Source of the DNA: CAYMUN01 sp964440265
GTDB taxonomy: Bacteria; Patescibacteriota; Saccharimonadia; Saccharimonadales; UBA4665
Reading direction: 5' to 3'
NCBI GenBank assembly: GCA_964440265.1
Contig: CAYTRU010000056.1
Location: 1-6,874 of the forward strand
Length of the DNA stretch: 6,874 bases
Under the pieces are notes generated by a model. The model ran no database searches, was not told the DNA's origin, and saw only the letters and a program-made list of their open reading frames with translations. Each line of letters opens with the position of its first letter. Positions within the stretch are counted from its first letter, which is position 1. Below, one piece after another: positions 1 through 5,856 of the stretch. The translations under genes were made by a program, and so were the position numbers.

Positions 1-50
1 AAACAGCTCCGTCTGCACCACCGCGTGTATCTCAGAAGACTAAAAGTGGC

Positions 51-647
51 GTGGGATTTGTGTACTTCGATGTGAATGGCTGCCTAGTATATTTCTACCA
101 ACGGGCTTTTGCTAAATTAGCGATGGACACCGGTGTTCGCTCGGATATCGTTGAGGCAGCTTTTTGGCACTACAACGATGATGTCTGTCGAGGCATTATC
201 AGTCTCAGTGACTTTAATGCCAAACTAGCCGAGCGCTTGGGCTTGAAAGCAGTGGATTGGCAGCACTATTATCTTGAGACCGTAGAACCGATTTTCCAGA
301 TGCAGGAGCTGCTACAATGGGCCGCCAAACGCTACAAAGTAGGACTATTAACGAATATCATGCCGGGTTTTTTGAGTGCCATGCGGCGCAGCGGCCAGGT
401 ACCGAATCTGAACTACGACGCTGTTATCGACTCGTCAGCAGTAGGGGCTGTCAAACCGGAGGCTAAAATTTACGAAATTGCTGGGGAGCGTGCCGGCTGT
501 CCCGCCAGTGAAATCCTACTGATTGACGATTCTCGTGTTAATTTGATGGCTGCCGAACGGCTTGGATGGCATGTGCTCTGGTTTGATGACTCTCATCCTC
601 AGGAATCTGTTGACCGTGTCCGGGAAGCTCTGGAACCTGCCCGTTGA
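51..647 (+). CDS. HAD-superfamily hydrolase, YihX/haloacid dehalogenase-like
   Basis: Probable cytoplasmic HAD-fold hydrolase; the substrate cannot be told from sequence. Numbering from the GTG at 51 gives 198 residues, a normal length for the family. All four HAD motifs can be placed. Motif I is FDVNG with nucleophile D7, motif II is LLTN with T101, motif III is VKPEAKIY with K135, and motif IV is LLIDDS with D159 and D160. A helical cap lies at about residues 15-80, between motifs I and II, as in subfamily I enzymes such as YihX. The oddity is N9, where phosphatases carry a second Asp that acts as general acid/base. The start is uncertain: there is no good Shine-Dalgarno or -10 site before GTG 51, and the frame stays open to the left edge (codons from position 3), encoding a Pro/Ser/Lys-rich stretch. 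The gene may therefore begin outside the window. It converges on valS with 24 nt between the stop codons. The fold is confident; the function is not. Confidence 0.82.
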   Translation: MGFVYFDVNGCLVYFYQRAFAKLAMDTGVRSDIVEAAFWHYNDDVCRGIISLSDFNAKLAERLGLKAVDWQHYYLETVEPIFQMQELLQWAAKRYKVGLLTNIMPGFLSAMRRSGQVPNLNYDAVIDSSAVGAVKPEAKIYEIAGERAGCPASEILLIDDSRVNLMAAERLGWHVLWFDDSHPQESVDRVREALEPAR

Positions 648-671
648 ATAGCCAAACCTACCCCGAAAGCA

Positions 672-3308
672 CTAGCTGCTAAAACGTTTCACTTCTTCAT
701 CTATGCTGGCAAGTAACTCTTTCGCTTCTTTGAGCTGATCCTTGGTCTGGTTGACTACTTGGTGAGGCGCATTCCGAACATAGTCTTTGTTAGCTAGGCG
801 GGCTTCAAGCTGGGTAATTACGGTTTCCTGCTTACTGCGCTTCCCTTCTAGCTCTTGGAGGTAGATTTTGGCAGTAGCGATGTCGATGTCCAACCAGCAA
901 CGATCCTTGCTACTGGTCAGATAGAGGCCAGTGCCGGCCTTAACCTCGGTGACGGCCTGCAAGTGAGCCAGTCGCCTGATGATTTCAGCGTTATCTCGCA
1001 GAAATGACACGTCATTGTAATAGAGGGTAACGTCGGAGACTTTGAGGGCGTTCAAGATAAAACGTGTCTCCGTTACGATGGTCCGGACTTCTTCAAAATT
1101 GGCAGCTAGCAGTTTGTCGCTTTTCATACTGTCGTTCAGCGGACGGCTGGCCAGAATGGAGTCCTGCTCCCAGGCTAAGGTTTGCCAGATAGTTTCGGTC
1201 ACGAAAGGTGCAAAGGGGTGAGCTAGGCTTAGGATAGCTTCTAGCAAGTAGCCAAGCAGTGGCTTATTTGGCTGCGCCTTACTGGCTTCAATATACCAGT
1301 CTGCCAGATCGTCCCAGATAAAGTGATAGAGAGTGTCATAGGCTTCGCTGAAGCGATAGTGATCTAAATCATTAGTAATTTTGCTCTGTGATGTTCGTAA
1401 TTTGTCTACTATCCAATGATCGGCCGCTGAAATGGGCTGTGCCCCTGCTCGGGTGGGATTATCGCCGATAACATCTTCTACATAACGCGCAATGTTCCAT
1501 AGCTTGTTACAGAAGTTACGGTTGGCTTCGACCTTGCCGGAACCCCAGTTTTGATCATTGCCCGGGCTGACGCCCATGAGCAAGGCCATGCGCAAGGCAT
1601 CGGTGCCATAGGTGGCAATCACGGTGAGCGGATCGATGATGGACTCTGGGCGGCTTTTACTCATTTTTTTACCGTCTTCGGCCCGGACCATACCGTGTAA
1701 GTAGACGTCTCGGAACGGTACCTGGCCGGTGACATACGTGGTCGACAGAATCATCCGGGCTACCCAGAAAAATAAGATATCCCATCCTGTTTCTAGGACG
1801 CTAGTCGGGTGATAGGCCTGGAAATCTGGGCTCTGCTGCAAGAGGTCGTCAAGCGATAGAGAGTAATCTTGTGCCAAGTTTTGGTCAATCAATGTACTCC
1901 AAGTCCAGAGAGCCGAACTAAACCAGGTATCGAGAGTATCGGGGTCTTGCTCCCACTCATGCCAGCCCTCACTCTGATCCGTAGGCGGCTGGACGCCGAC
2001 ATAGGTCTCTTCCCTGCCATCTGTGTCGGTTCGGTACCACACTGGTACGCGGTGCCCCCACCAGATCTGACGACTGATGCACCAATCCCGTAAATTATCG
2101 ATCCAATGGAAGTATATCTTTTCGAAACGCTTGGGGATCAAATCAACATCACCGTCATTGACCACACTTTGCAGTACCTCTTTCAGGCTGTGCTGCTTCC
2201 CTTTCCACGGCACTACCGGCTTATTAACATCGACAAACCATTGCAGGCGAATCTGGGGTTCGATCACTCCCTTGCCCCGCTCGTTGATGGCTATATTGTG
2301 GACATAGTTTTCGTCGATCTTAATCACCAAGCCTTTGCTCTGTAGCTTTTTGATAATCTTTGGCCGTGCCTCTTGGATAGACAGGCCCTCAAACTCACCG
2401 GTAATCGGCAATAGTTTCCCGTGAAAGTCGATGATCTGTTCCCTGTCCAGGCCGTGTCTCTCAGCGATCTCAAAATCGATCATGCTATGCCAAGGTGTGA
2501 TGGTCATCACCCCAGTCCCAAATGAGGGATCTACCGACTCATCTTTGATGACAGTGGCGGTGATGGGACCATTGATCCACTCGGTTTTGAAAGTATCGCC
2601 GTGTTTGTACTGAGCATAACGTTCGTCATCAGGGTGCATCACGACGTACTTGTCGCCAAATTTAGTCTCCGGCCGAGCCGTACCGATCTCAAAGGGACCA
2701 TATTTCAGGGTGTAAAATTTTGCTTGCTCTTCCTGATAGACCACCTCATCGTCGGAAACATTCGTTTCCAGATTCGGATCCCAGTTCACGATCCGATTAC
2801 CACGGTAAATTAAGCCGTCGTTATACATCTTCACGAAAGTCTCGTTGACACAACGGTTCAGGGTTTCATCAAGTGTGTAGCGCAGCCGTGTCCAATCAGC
2901 ACTAGCGCCCATAGCCCGCATCTGTCCCAGCATAGTCTCGCGGCTATTGCCGACAAACTCCCGGGTGCGCCGCAGAAACTCTTCCCTGCCCACGGCATGT
3001 TTGTTCGTTCCGGCATCTGTTAGTTGCTTCTCAATGATGGCATTCACAGGCAGAGCGGCGTGGTCGGTACCGGGCAGCCACAATACATCCTTTCCTTGTT
3101 GGCGGGCATGTCGTGCCAGGATGTCCTGTAAGGTGATAAACAGTGCATGACCAATGCTCAGTGTCCCTGTCTCGTTTGGTGGCGGCATCATGATGGAGTA
3201 GTGGGCTTTATGGCTTGCCGGATCAGCCATAAACACGCGACTCTTTTCCCAGAGCGCGTAAATATCGCTCTCGTACTTCCCCGCCTCATAGACTTTAGGT
3301 AACTTCAT
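672..3308 (-). CDS. valS: Valyl-tRNA synthetase (ValRS)
   Basis: Cytoplasmic class Ia aminoacyl-tRNA synthetase that joins valine to tRNA-Val using ATP and edits mischarged threonine. The 878 residues are a normal bacterial ValRS length. Seen in order: PPPNETGTLSIGHA at 42-55 (the HIGH box, read here as SIGH, S51-H54), GTDHA at 80-84, the editing insertion at about 195-345 (ARPET at 211-215, GTGVMTITPWHSMID at 264-278), WCISRQIWWGH at 409-419, DTWFSSALWT at 460-469, KKMSKS at 547-552, FCNKLWN at 599-605, an anticodon-binding helical domain at about 630-780, and a C-terminal tRNA-binding coiled coil at about 812-878. The first His of HIGH is Ser, and the editing motif usually written TPAHDxND reads TPWHSMID. 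D278, which aligns with the amino-group-binding Asp, is retained. The start MKLPKVYEAGKY matches the family N-terminus, and no upstream in-frame alternative is needed. The gene is transcribed away from the CheR-like gene and ends tail-to-tail with the HAD gene. Confidence 0.97.
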   Translation of the reverse strand: MKLPKVYEAGKYESDIYALWEKSRVFMADPASHKAHYSIMMPPPNETGTLSIGHALFITLQDILARHARQQGKDVLWLPGTDHAALPVNAIIEKQLTDAGTNKHAVGREEFLRRTREFVGNSRETMLGQMRAMGASADWTRLRYTLDETLNRCVNETFVKMYNDGLIYRGNRIVNWDPNLETNVSDDEVVYQEEQAKFYTLKYGPFEIGTARPETKFGDKYVVMHPDDERYAQYKHGDTFKTEWINGPITATVIKDESVDPSFGTGVMTITPWHSMIDFEIAERHGLDREQIIDFHGKLLPITGEFEGLSIQEARPKIIKKLQSKGLVIKIDENYVHNIAINERGKGVIEPQIRLQWFVDVNKPVVPWKGKQHSLKEVLQSVVNDGDVDLIPKRFEKIYFHWIDNLRDWCISRQIWWGHRVPVWYRTDTDGREETYVGVQPPTDQSEGWHEWEQDPDTLDTWFSSALWTWSTLIDQNLAQDYSLSLDDLLQQSPDFQAYHPTSVLETGWDILFFWVARMILSTTYVTGQVPFRDVYLHGMVRAEDGKKMSKSRPESIIDPLTVIATYGTDALRMALLMGVSPGNDQNWGSGKVEANRNFCNKLWNIARYVEDVIGDNPTRAGAQPISAADHWIVDKLRTSQSKITNDLDHYRFSEAYDTLYHFIWDDLADWYIEASKAQPNKPLLGYLLEAILSLAHPFAPFVTETIWQTLAWEQDSILASRPLNDSMKSDKLLAANFEEVRTIVTETRFILNALKVSDVTLYYNDVSFLRDNAEIIRRLAHLQAVTEVKAGTGLYLTSSKDRCWLDIDIATAKIYLQELEGKRSKQETVITQLEARLANKDYVRNAPHQVVNQTKDQLKEAKELLASIDEEVKRFSS

Positions 3309-3314
3309 GCCACC

Positions 3315-3344
3315 ATCATACCACCTCTGTAAATAATCAGGAAA
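3315..3344 (-). promoter_or_regulatory. Candidate valS promoter with extended -10, predicting a leaderless mRNA
   Basis: Reading the minus strand, TATGAT (3320-3315) is preceded by TGG, giving the extended -10 form TGnTATGAT. Six bases (GGTGGC) separate it from the valS ATG, so normal spacing puts +1 on the A of the start codon (3308). The -35 is weak: TTTCCT at 3344-3339 with an 18-base spacer matches 3 of 6, which is tolerable with an extended -10. The rival reading is a leadered mRNA from a promoter further upstream, such as TTGTTA (3426-3421) with GATTAT (3402-3397), using the GAGGTG motif listed separately. Confidence 0.45.
3321..3328 (-). promoter_or_regulatory. Shine-Dalgarno-like motif upstream of valS, spacing too long
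   Basis: AGAGGTGG on the minus strand contains GAGGTG, six bases complementary to the usual 16S rRNA 3' end. It lies 12-13 bases from the ATG, longer than the usual 5-9. It also overlaps the TGG of the proposed extended -10, so it can only work if transcription starts further upstream. Confidence 0.3.
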
Positions 3345-3389
3345 TAGGGTGAACTCGCCACACCCGCCAGAGACAGCAACTACCGTATA

Positions 3390-3418
3390 TTGACAGATAA
3401 TCCATTTATTTATATAAT
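3390..3418 (+). promoter_or_regulatory. Perfect consensus sigma-70-type promoter of the CheR-like gene
   Basis: TTGACA at 3390-3395 and TATAAT at 3413-3418 match the consensus 6 of 6 at both boxes, with the optimal 17-base spacer, in an AT-rich stretch. The predicted +1 is near A3425, about 4 bases before the ATG at 3429, so the message should be almost leaderless. No Shine-Dalgarno sequence fits between the -10 and the ATG. This should be a strong, unregulated-looking promoter; I see no clear operator palindrome over it. Confidence 0.85.
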
Positions 3419-3428
3419 ATTAACAACT

Positions 3429-4280
3429 ATGGCTGAACTGTTAATGCCTCCGGCTATCGAGGTGGCGGTGCCGGTTGCTTCACCCGATGCTACAGAGCGT
3501 TCTATAAATGCTCTAACGCAGTTATTCCGGCCGGAGTGTTACCCCCTAGAGGCGTTACAACTAGTCTATGATCGTAATGCCGGGATGACAGAAGTGTCGG
3601 CCACGCTGTTCGGTTGTAGCAATGGGGCAGAGAGGGACACCTACGGGACACTGCATAACCTCAGTGGATTCGCCGGCCGGCTCTGCACGACAGGTTATGA
3701 TAATAATTTGCCAGCCATTACGATGGCTAAAGCTGGCTACTATTGGTTGCCGCGACAGTTGTTTCCACCAAGCAAGCTAGCTGAAACCGGAGCTACGCTT
3801 AAGCGCTGTGGCTTTGACGTTGACCTAGACACGATTCACCGATTTCAACCTGGCCATGACCCATTTGGTAGTATGTGGGCGGCGCAAGGCTATTGCCTGG
3901 TAGACGCTAATCCGGTGCGGCAGGGAAGTCAGGTGACTTACAAGCATCAAGACGTGCGGGAAGGCGTGCCGGTAACGAAGAAGCAGGAGCTAGTGACGGT
4001 TACAAACGTGCTGCCCTATCATCCACCTGCCGCGGCGGATGCCATTGTTCGTCACGGGGTCAATGTACTGGCTGACAACGGCGTGCTCAATGTCGGCACT
4101 TGGGCTAAAGATCCTAGGAATAAGCCTATGGGTACCATAGCAGTGGGCGGAAAAATCCGGCCGGGCATGGTGACCTATTATGATTGGCTAATGTCTAAAA
4201 CTGAACAGTTGCAGGCGGAAGCTGGCCTGGAACCTGTAGTTTGGCATGCTGGTCTGCCAGTTATATTCGCAAGAGGTTGA
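3429..4280 (+). CDS. CheR-like SAM-dependent methyltransferase, orphan
   Basis: A 283-residue protein that I assign to the CheR-like branch of class I SAM methyltransferases by motif order. LTQLFRPECYPLEAL (29-43) resembles the CheR 'FFRd..f..L' segment. LFGCSNGAE (60-68) stands where CheR has CStGEE, the SAM-binding loop. YDNNLPAITMAKAGYY (90-105) resembles 'tDId...L..Ar.G.Y'. VTYKHQDV (169-176) resembles 'v.F...DL'. ELVTVTNVLPYHP (187-199) resembles 'fDlIfCRNVLiYf', and LADNGVLNVG (214-223) resembles 'L.pgG.LflG'. The N-terminal helical domain of true CheR is missing, leaving only about 25 residues before the similarity starts, and no chemotaxis gene is near. The substrate is unknown: it could be a protein glutamate or another small or macromolecular target. 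The start is set at ATG 3429, not at the in-frame TTG 3390, because that TTG is part of the -35 box. There is no signal peptide or membrane helix, so it is cytoplasmic. It ends 22 nt from the convergent tsaD. Confidence 0.72.
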   Translation: MAELLMPPAIEVAVPVASPDATERSINALTQLFRPECYPLEALQLVYDRNAGMTEVSATLFGCSNGAERDTYGTLHNLSGFAGRLCTTGYDNNLPAITMAKAGYYWLPRQLFPPSKLAETGATLKRCGFDVDLDTIHRFQPGHDPFGSMWAAQGYCLVDANPVRQGSQVTYKHQDVREGVPVTKKQELVTVTNVLPYHPPAAADAIVRHGVNVLADNGVLNVGTWAKDPRNKPMGTIAVGGKIRPGMVTYYDWLMSKTEQLQAEAGLEPVVWHAGLPVIFARG

Positions 4281-4302
4281 CCGACTACTCAGTGAGCGGG
4301 AA

Positions 4303-5361
4303 TTACATGCTCAGGTTAGGCTTGATGGCCAGCGTATAAGGGTCGGCAGGCGGTTGATGATAGCGGACCTTGAAGCTGGTGAGGGTAGCAACCATGGCAG
4401 CATTGTCGGTGCAGAGCCGAGGGTCGGGGTATGCAATAGGCAAGGGAAGGGTGGCTGTTAATTGACGACGTAGATCTTGGTTGGCCGCAACGCCACCGGC
4501 AATGACGACGCTGGCTGGTGAGAACTCTTTAGAGGCTAATTTTGCTTTGTCGACAATGGTTTCGATAGCAATGCGCTGGAAACTGGCCGCGATATCGGCC
4601 TTCTGGGCTTCAGAGAGGCGCTCTGCCAGCTTCCAGGAAGGGAAGTCATATGATTCACCTATTTGGGTTTGAGCGAGCCTCAGAACGGCTGTTTTGGGGC
4701 CGGAGAAGCTGAAATCGTACTTACCCATTTTAGCTTTGGGCAACGGGAAGGCCAGAGGGTTACCTTTTTGGGCAGCTTTGGCAACGGAGGGACCACCGGG
4801 GTAGGACAATCCTAATATTTTAGCGACCTTATCGAAGGCTTCGCCAATAGCGTCGTCCTGTGTTTGGCCGAGTAAAGTGTAATTAAAGTGATCCTGGAAG
4901 AGCACCAACTGACTATGGCCACCAGAGACGATGATGGCCAGCAGGGGAAATGCCGGCTGCTGAGCGCGCATGGTGTAGCCGGGCAGGAAAGTCTCAGTCA
5001 AGAAGTTAGCATAGACATGGGCTTCCACGTGATTAATGCCGTAGAGCGGTTTGCCGAGGGTGATGGCCAGTGTCCGGGCTGTCATGACTCCGATCAGCAG
5101 ACTGCCGCCCAGCCCAGGACCATAGGTCACGCCGATAGCGTCGATGTCATCCCACTGGCAATCGGCCTCATCGAGGGCTTGCTGAACGACCGGTATAATA
5201 GCCTCGATATGACTGCGGGCGGCGATTTCTGGCACAACGCCGCCATATTGCGCGTGTAGATCCATGCTTGACGCCACTGCACTGCTTAAAAGGCGCTTGC
5301 CATCTTCGACTACAGCTGCCGCCGTTTCGTCGCAGCTGGTCTCAATACCCAATATTTTCAT
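4303..5361 (-). CDS. tsaD: tRNA threonylcarbamoyladenosine synthase subunit TsaD (Kae1/YgjD/Gcp)
   Basis: TsaD belongs to the ASKHA ATPase fold and transfers the threonylcarbamoyl group to A37 of ANN-decoding tRNAs, working with TsaB and TsaE on the adenylate made by TsaC. None of those partners is in this window. The start is taken as the ATG at 5361, giving 352 residues and the family N-terminus MKILGIETSCDET; a TTG directly upstream (5364) would add only one Met. Motifs: GIETSCDET at 5-13, NHVEAH at 110-115 with metal ligands H111 and H115, SGGHS at 146-150, DDAIGEAFDKVAK at 169-181, FSFSGPKTA at 217-225, AGGVAAN at 288-294, and CTDNAAM at 317-323 with metal ligand D319. All key residues are present and the length is normal, so this should be an active enzyme. 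It is transcribed away from the small membrane-protein gene and converges on the CheR-like gene. The name TsaD replaces the old label O-sialoglycoprotein endopeptidase. Confidence 0.97.
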   Translation of the reverse strand: MKILGIETSCDETAAAVVEDGKRLLSSAVASSMDLHAQYGGVVPEIAARSHIEAIIPVVQQALDEADCQWDDIDAIGVTYGPGLGGSLLIGVMTARTLAITLGKPLYGINHVEAHVYANFLTETFLPGYTMRAQQPAFPLLAIIVSGGHSQLVLFQDHFNYTLLGQTQDDAIGEAFDKVAKILGLSYPGGPSVAKAAQKGNPLAFPLPKAKMGKYDFSFSGPKTAVLRLAQTQIGESYDFPSWKLAERLSEAQKADIAASFQRIAIETIVDKAKLASKEFSPASVVIAGGVAANQDLRRQLTATLPLPIAYPDPRLCTDNAAMVATLTSFKVRYHQPPADPYTLAIKPNLSM

Positions 5362-5368
5362 CAATGCT

Positions 5369-5374
5369 ATTTTA
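5369..5374 (-). promoter_or_regulatory. Candidate tsaD -10 box, predicting a leaderless mRNA
   Basis: TAAAAT on the minus strand matches the -10 consensus 5 of 6. Seven bases (AGCATTG) separate it from the ATG at 5361, so +1 falls on G5362 or on the A of the ATG. I find no convincing -35: the best candidates at 16-18 base spacing match at most 2 of 6. No Shine-Dalgarno sequence precedes the ATG. The box overlaps the -35 of the divergent promoter. Confidence 0.5.
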
Positions 5375-5399
5375 ACAGTTCAGGTAATTGAGCTAGAAT
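5372..5399 (+). promoter_or_regulatory. Promoter of the small membrane-protein gene, overlapping that of tsaD
   Basis: TTAACA at 5372-5377 (5 of 6) and TAGAAT at 5394-5399 (5 of 6) are separated by 16 bases. The predicted +1 is near 5406, leaving about 20 bases of leader that contain a Shine-Dalgarno site. The -35 box shares bases with the tsaD -10 on the other strand, so RNA polymerase probably cannot occupy both promoters at once. Confidence 0.6.
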
Positions 5400-5411
5400 A
5401 ACGAGAATAAC

Positions 5412-5417
5412 GGGGAG
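5412..5417 (+). promoter_or_regulatory. Ribosome binding site of the small membrane-protein gene
   Basis: GGGGAG lies 8 bases before the ATG at 5426, normal spacing for a Shine-Dalgarno site. It fixes the start of that gene and is the only well-placed Shine-Dalgarno in the window. Confidence 0.7.
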
Positions 5418-5425
5418 TAGTAAAT

Positions 5426-5806
5426 ATGGCAGCCGAGGCAATGACCGGAGAACCTACCGAACCCCCTGGTATGCCGGAGACTCCAGGGGCTATAGGCGAC
5501 TCTAGCTGGGAAATGCGCGTGGTGCGTGGAGGTATCGCATTATGTATCATCGGAATGATAGCGCTAGGCATGAGTAGCGGAGAACCGAGTCATCATCGTG
5601 ACCATGGTCCCAGTGATTGGACTTTCGAGCTGAACGGAGACGGTTCCCTGGCTTTGCGGCATCGTGAAGTTCCGGCGCCGCCCTCTGTGCGACAGACTGT
5701 AGCAGAGACAGGAGAATTGCCTAAAAGCGGGAGGCGTTGGCTAGTCCCAGGCGTAGTTCAAGATCCGGACGGAGGATTGTTCAAAGTCTTCGGGCGTTGG
5801 CCGTGA
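5426..5806 (+). CDS. Small single-pass membrane protein of unknown function
   Basis: I do not recognise this 126-residue protein. Residues 1-30 are hydrophilic, acidic and rich in Pro, Gly and Glu, probably disordered. R31 and R34 come just before one hydrophobic segment, GGIALCIIGMIALGM at 35-49. By the positive-inside rule this gives a cytoplasmic N-terminus and about 77 residues outside the membrane. The outer part starts with a His-rich patch (HHRDH at 56-60), followed by DWTFELNGDGSLALRH (64-79), which could be short beta strands, and ends in KVFGRWP. There is no lipobox and no typical cleavable signal peptide. A promoter, a good Shine-Dalgarno site and a normal stop support it as real. 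It lies 50 nt upstream of murE on the same strand, though murE has its own promoter, so a cell-envelope role is plausible but only inferred. Confidence 0.7.
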   Translation: MAAEAMTGEPTEPPGMPETPGAIGDSSWEMRVVRGGIALCIIGMIALGMSSGEPSHHRDHGPSDWTFELNGDGSLALRHREVPAPPSVRQTVAETGELPKSGRRWLVPGVVQDPDGGLFKVFGRWP

Positions 5807-5818
5807 CGCGGCTACGAA

Positions 5819-5847
5819 TTGCGAGATATCAGCGGCTTGCCTATACT
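5819..5847 (+). promoter_or_regulatory. Candidate murE promoter, predicting a near-leaderless mRNA
   Basis: TTGCGA at 5819-5824 (4 of 6) and TATACT at 5842-5847 (5 of 6) are separated by 17 bases. The predicted +1 is near G5854, 3 bases before the murE ATG at 5857. An AGG at 5852-5854 is only 2 bases from the ATG, too close to act as a Shine-Dalgarno site. It lies in the 50-base gap after the membrane-protein gene, so murE need not depend on upstream transcription, although read-through is possible. Confidence 0.6.
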
Positions 5848-5856
5848 GCTTAGGTA

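Noticed and set aside
682..689. Palindrome AAACGTTT near the end of valS as an operator
   Set aside because: It is eight bases long, lies inside coding sequence, is not repeated and is not near a promoter, so chance explains it.
1869..3150. Several small plus-strand reading frames inside valS
   Set aside because: They lie opposite a confident, fully conserved valS, overlap one another, show no family motifs and have no clear ribosome binding sites. They are shadows.
3390..3428. TTG at 3390 as the start of the CheR-like methyltransferase
   Set aside because: It is the first half of a perfect -35 box, and its -10 also lies inside the would-be coding part, so this stretch is not expected in the mRNA.
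4281..4313. Inverted repeats (CCG..CGG, TGAGC..GCTCA) between the CheR-like gene and tsaD as a terminator
   Set aside because: The stems are 3-5 bp with bulges or an 11-base loop and no T tract on either strand.
5362..5364. TTG at 5364 as the start of tsaD
   Set aside because: The ATG directly after it gives the family N-terminus MKILGIETSCDET; the TTG would add just one residue.
5798..5814. Hairpin TGGCCG/CGGCTA around the stop codon of the membrane-protein gene as a terminator
   Set aside because: The stem is only 4-6 bp, includes a G-T pair and is not followed by a T run; murE has its own promoter downstream.
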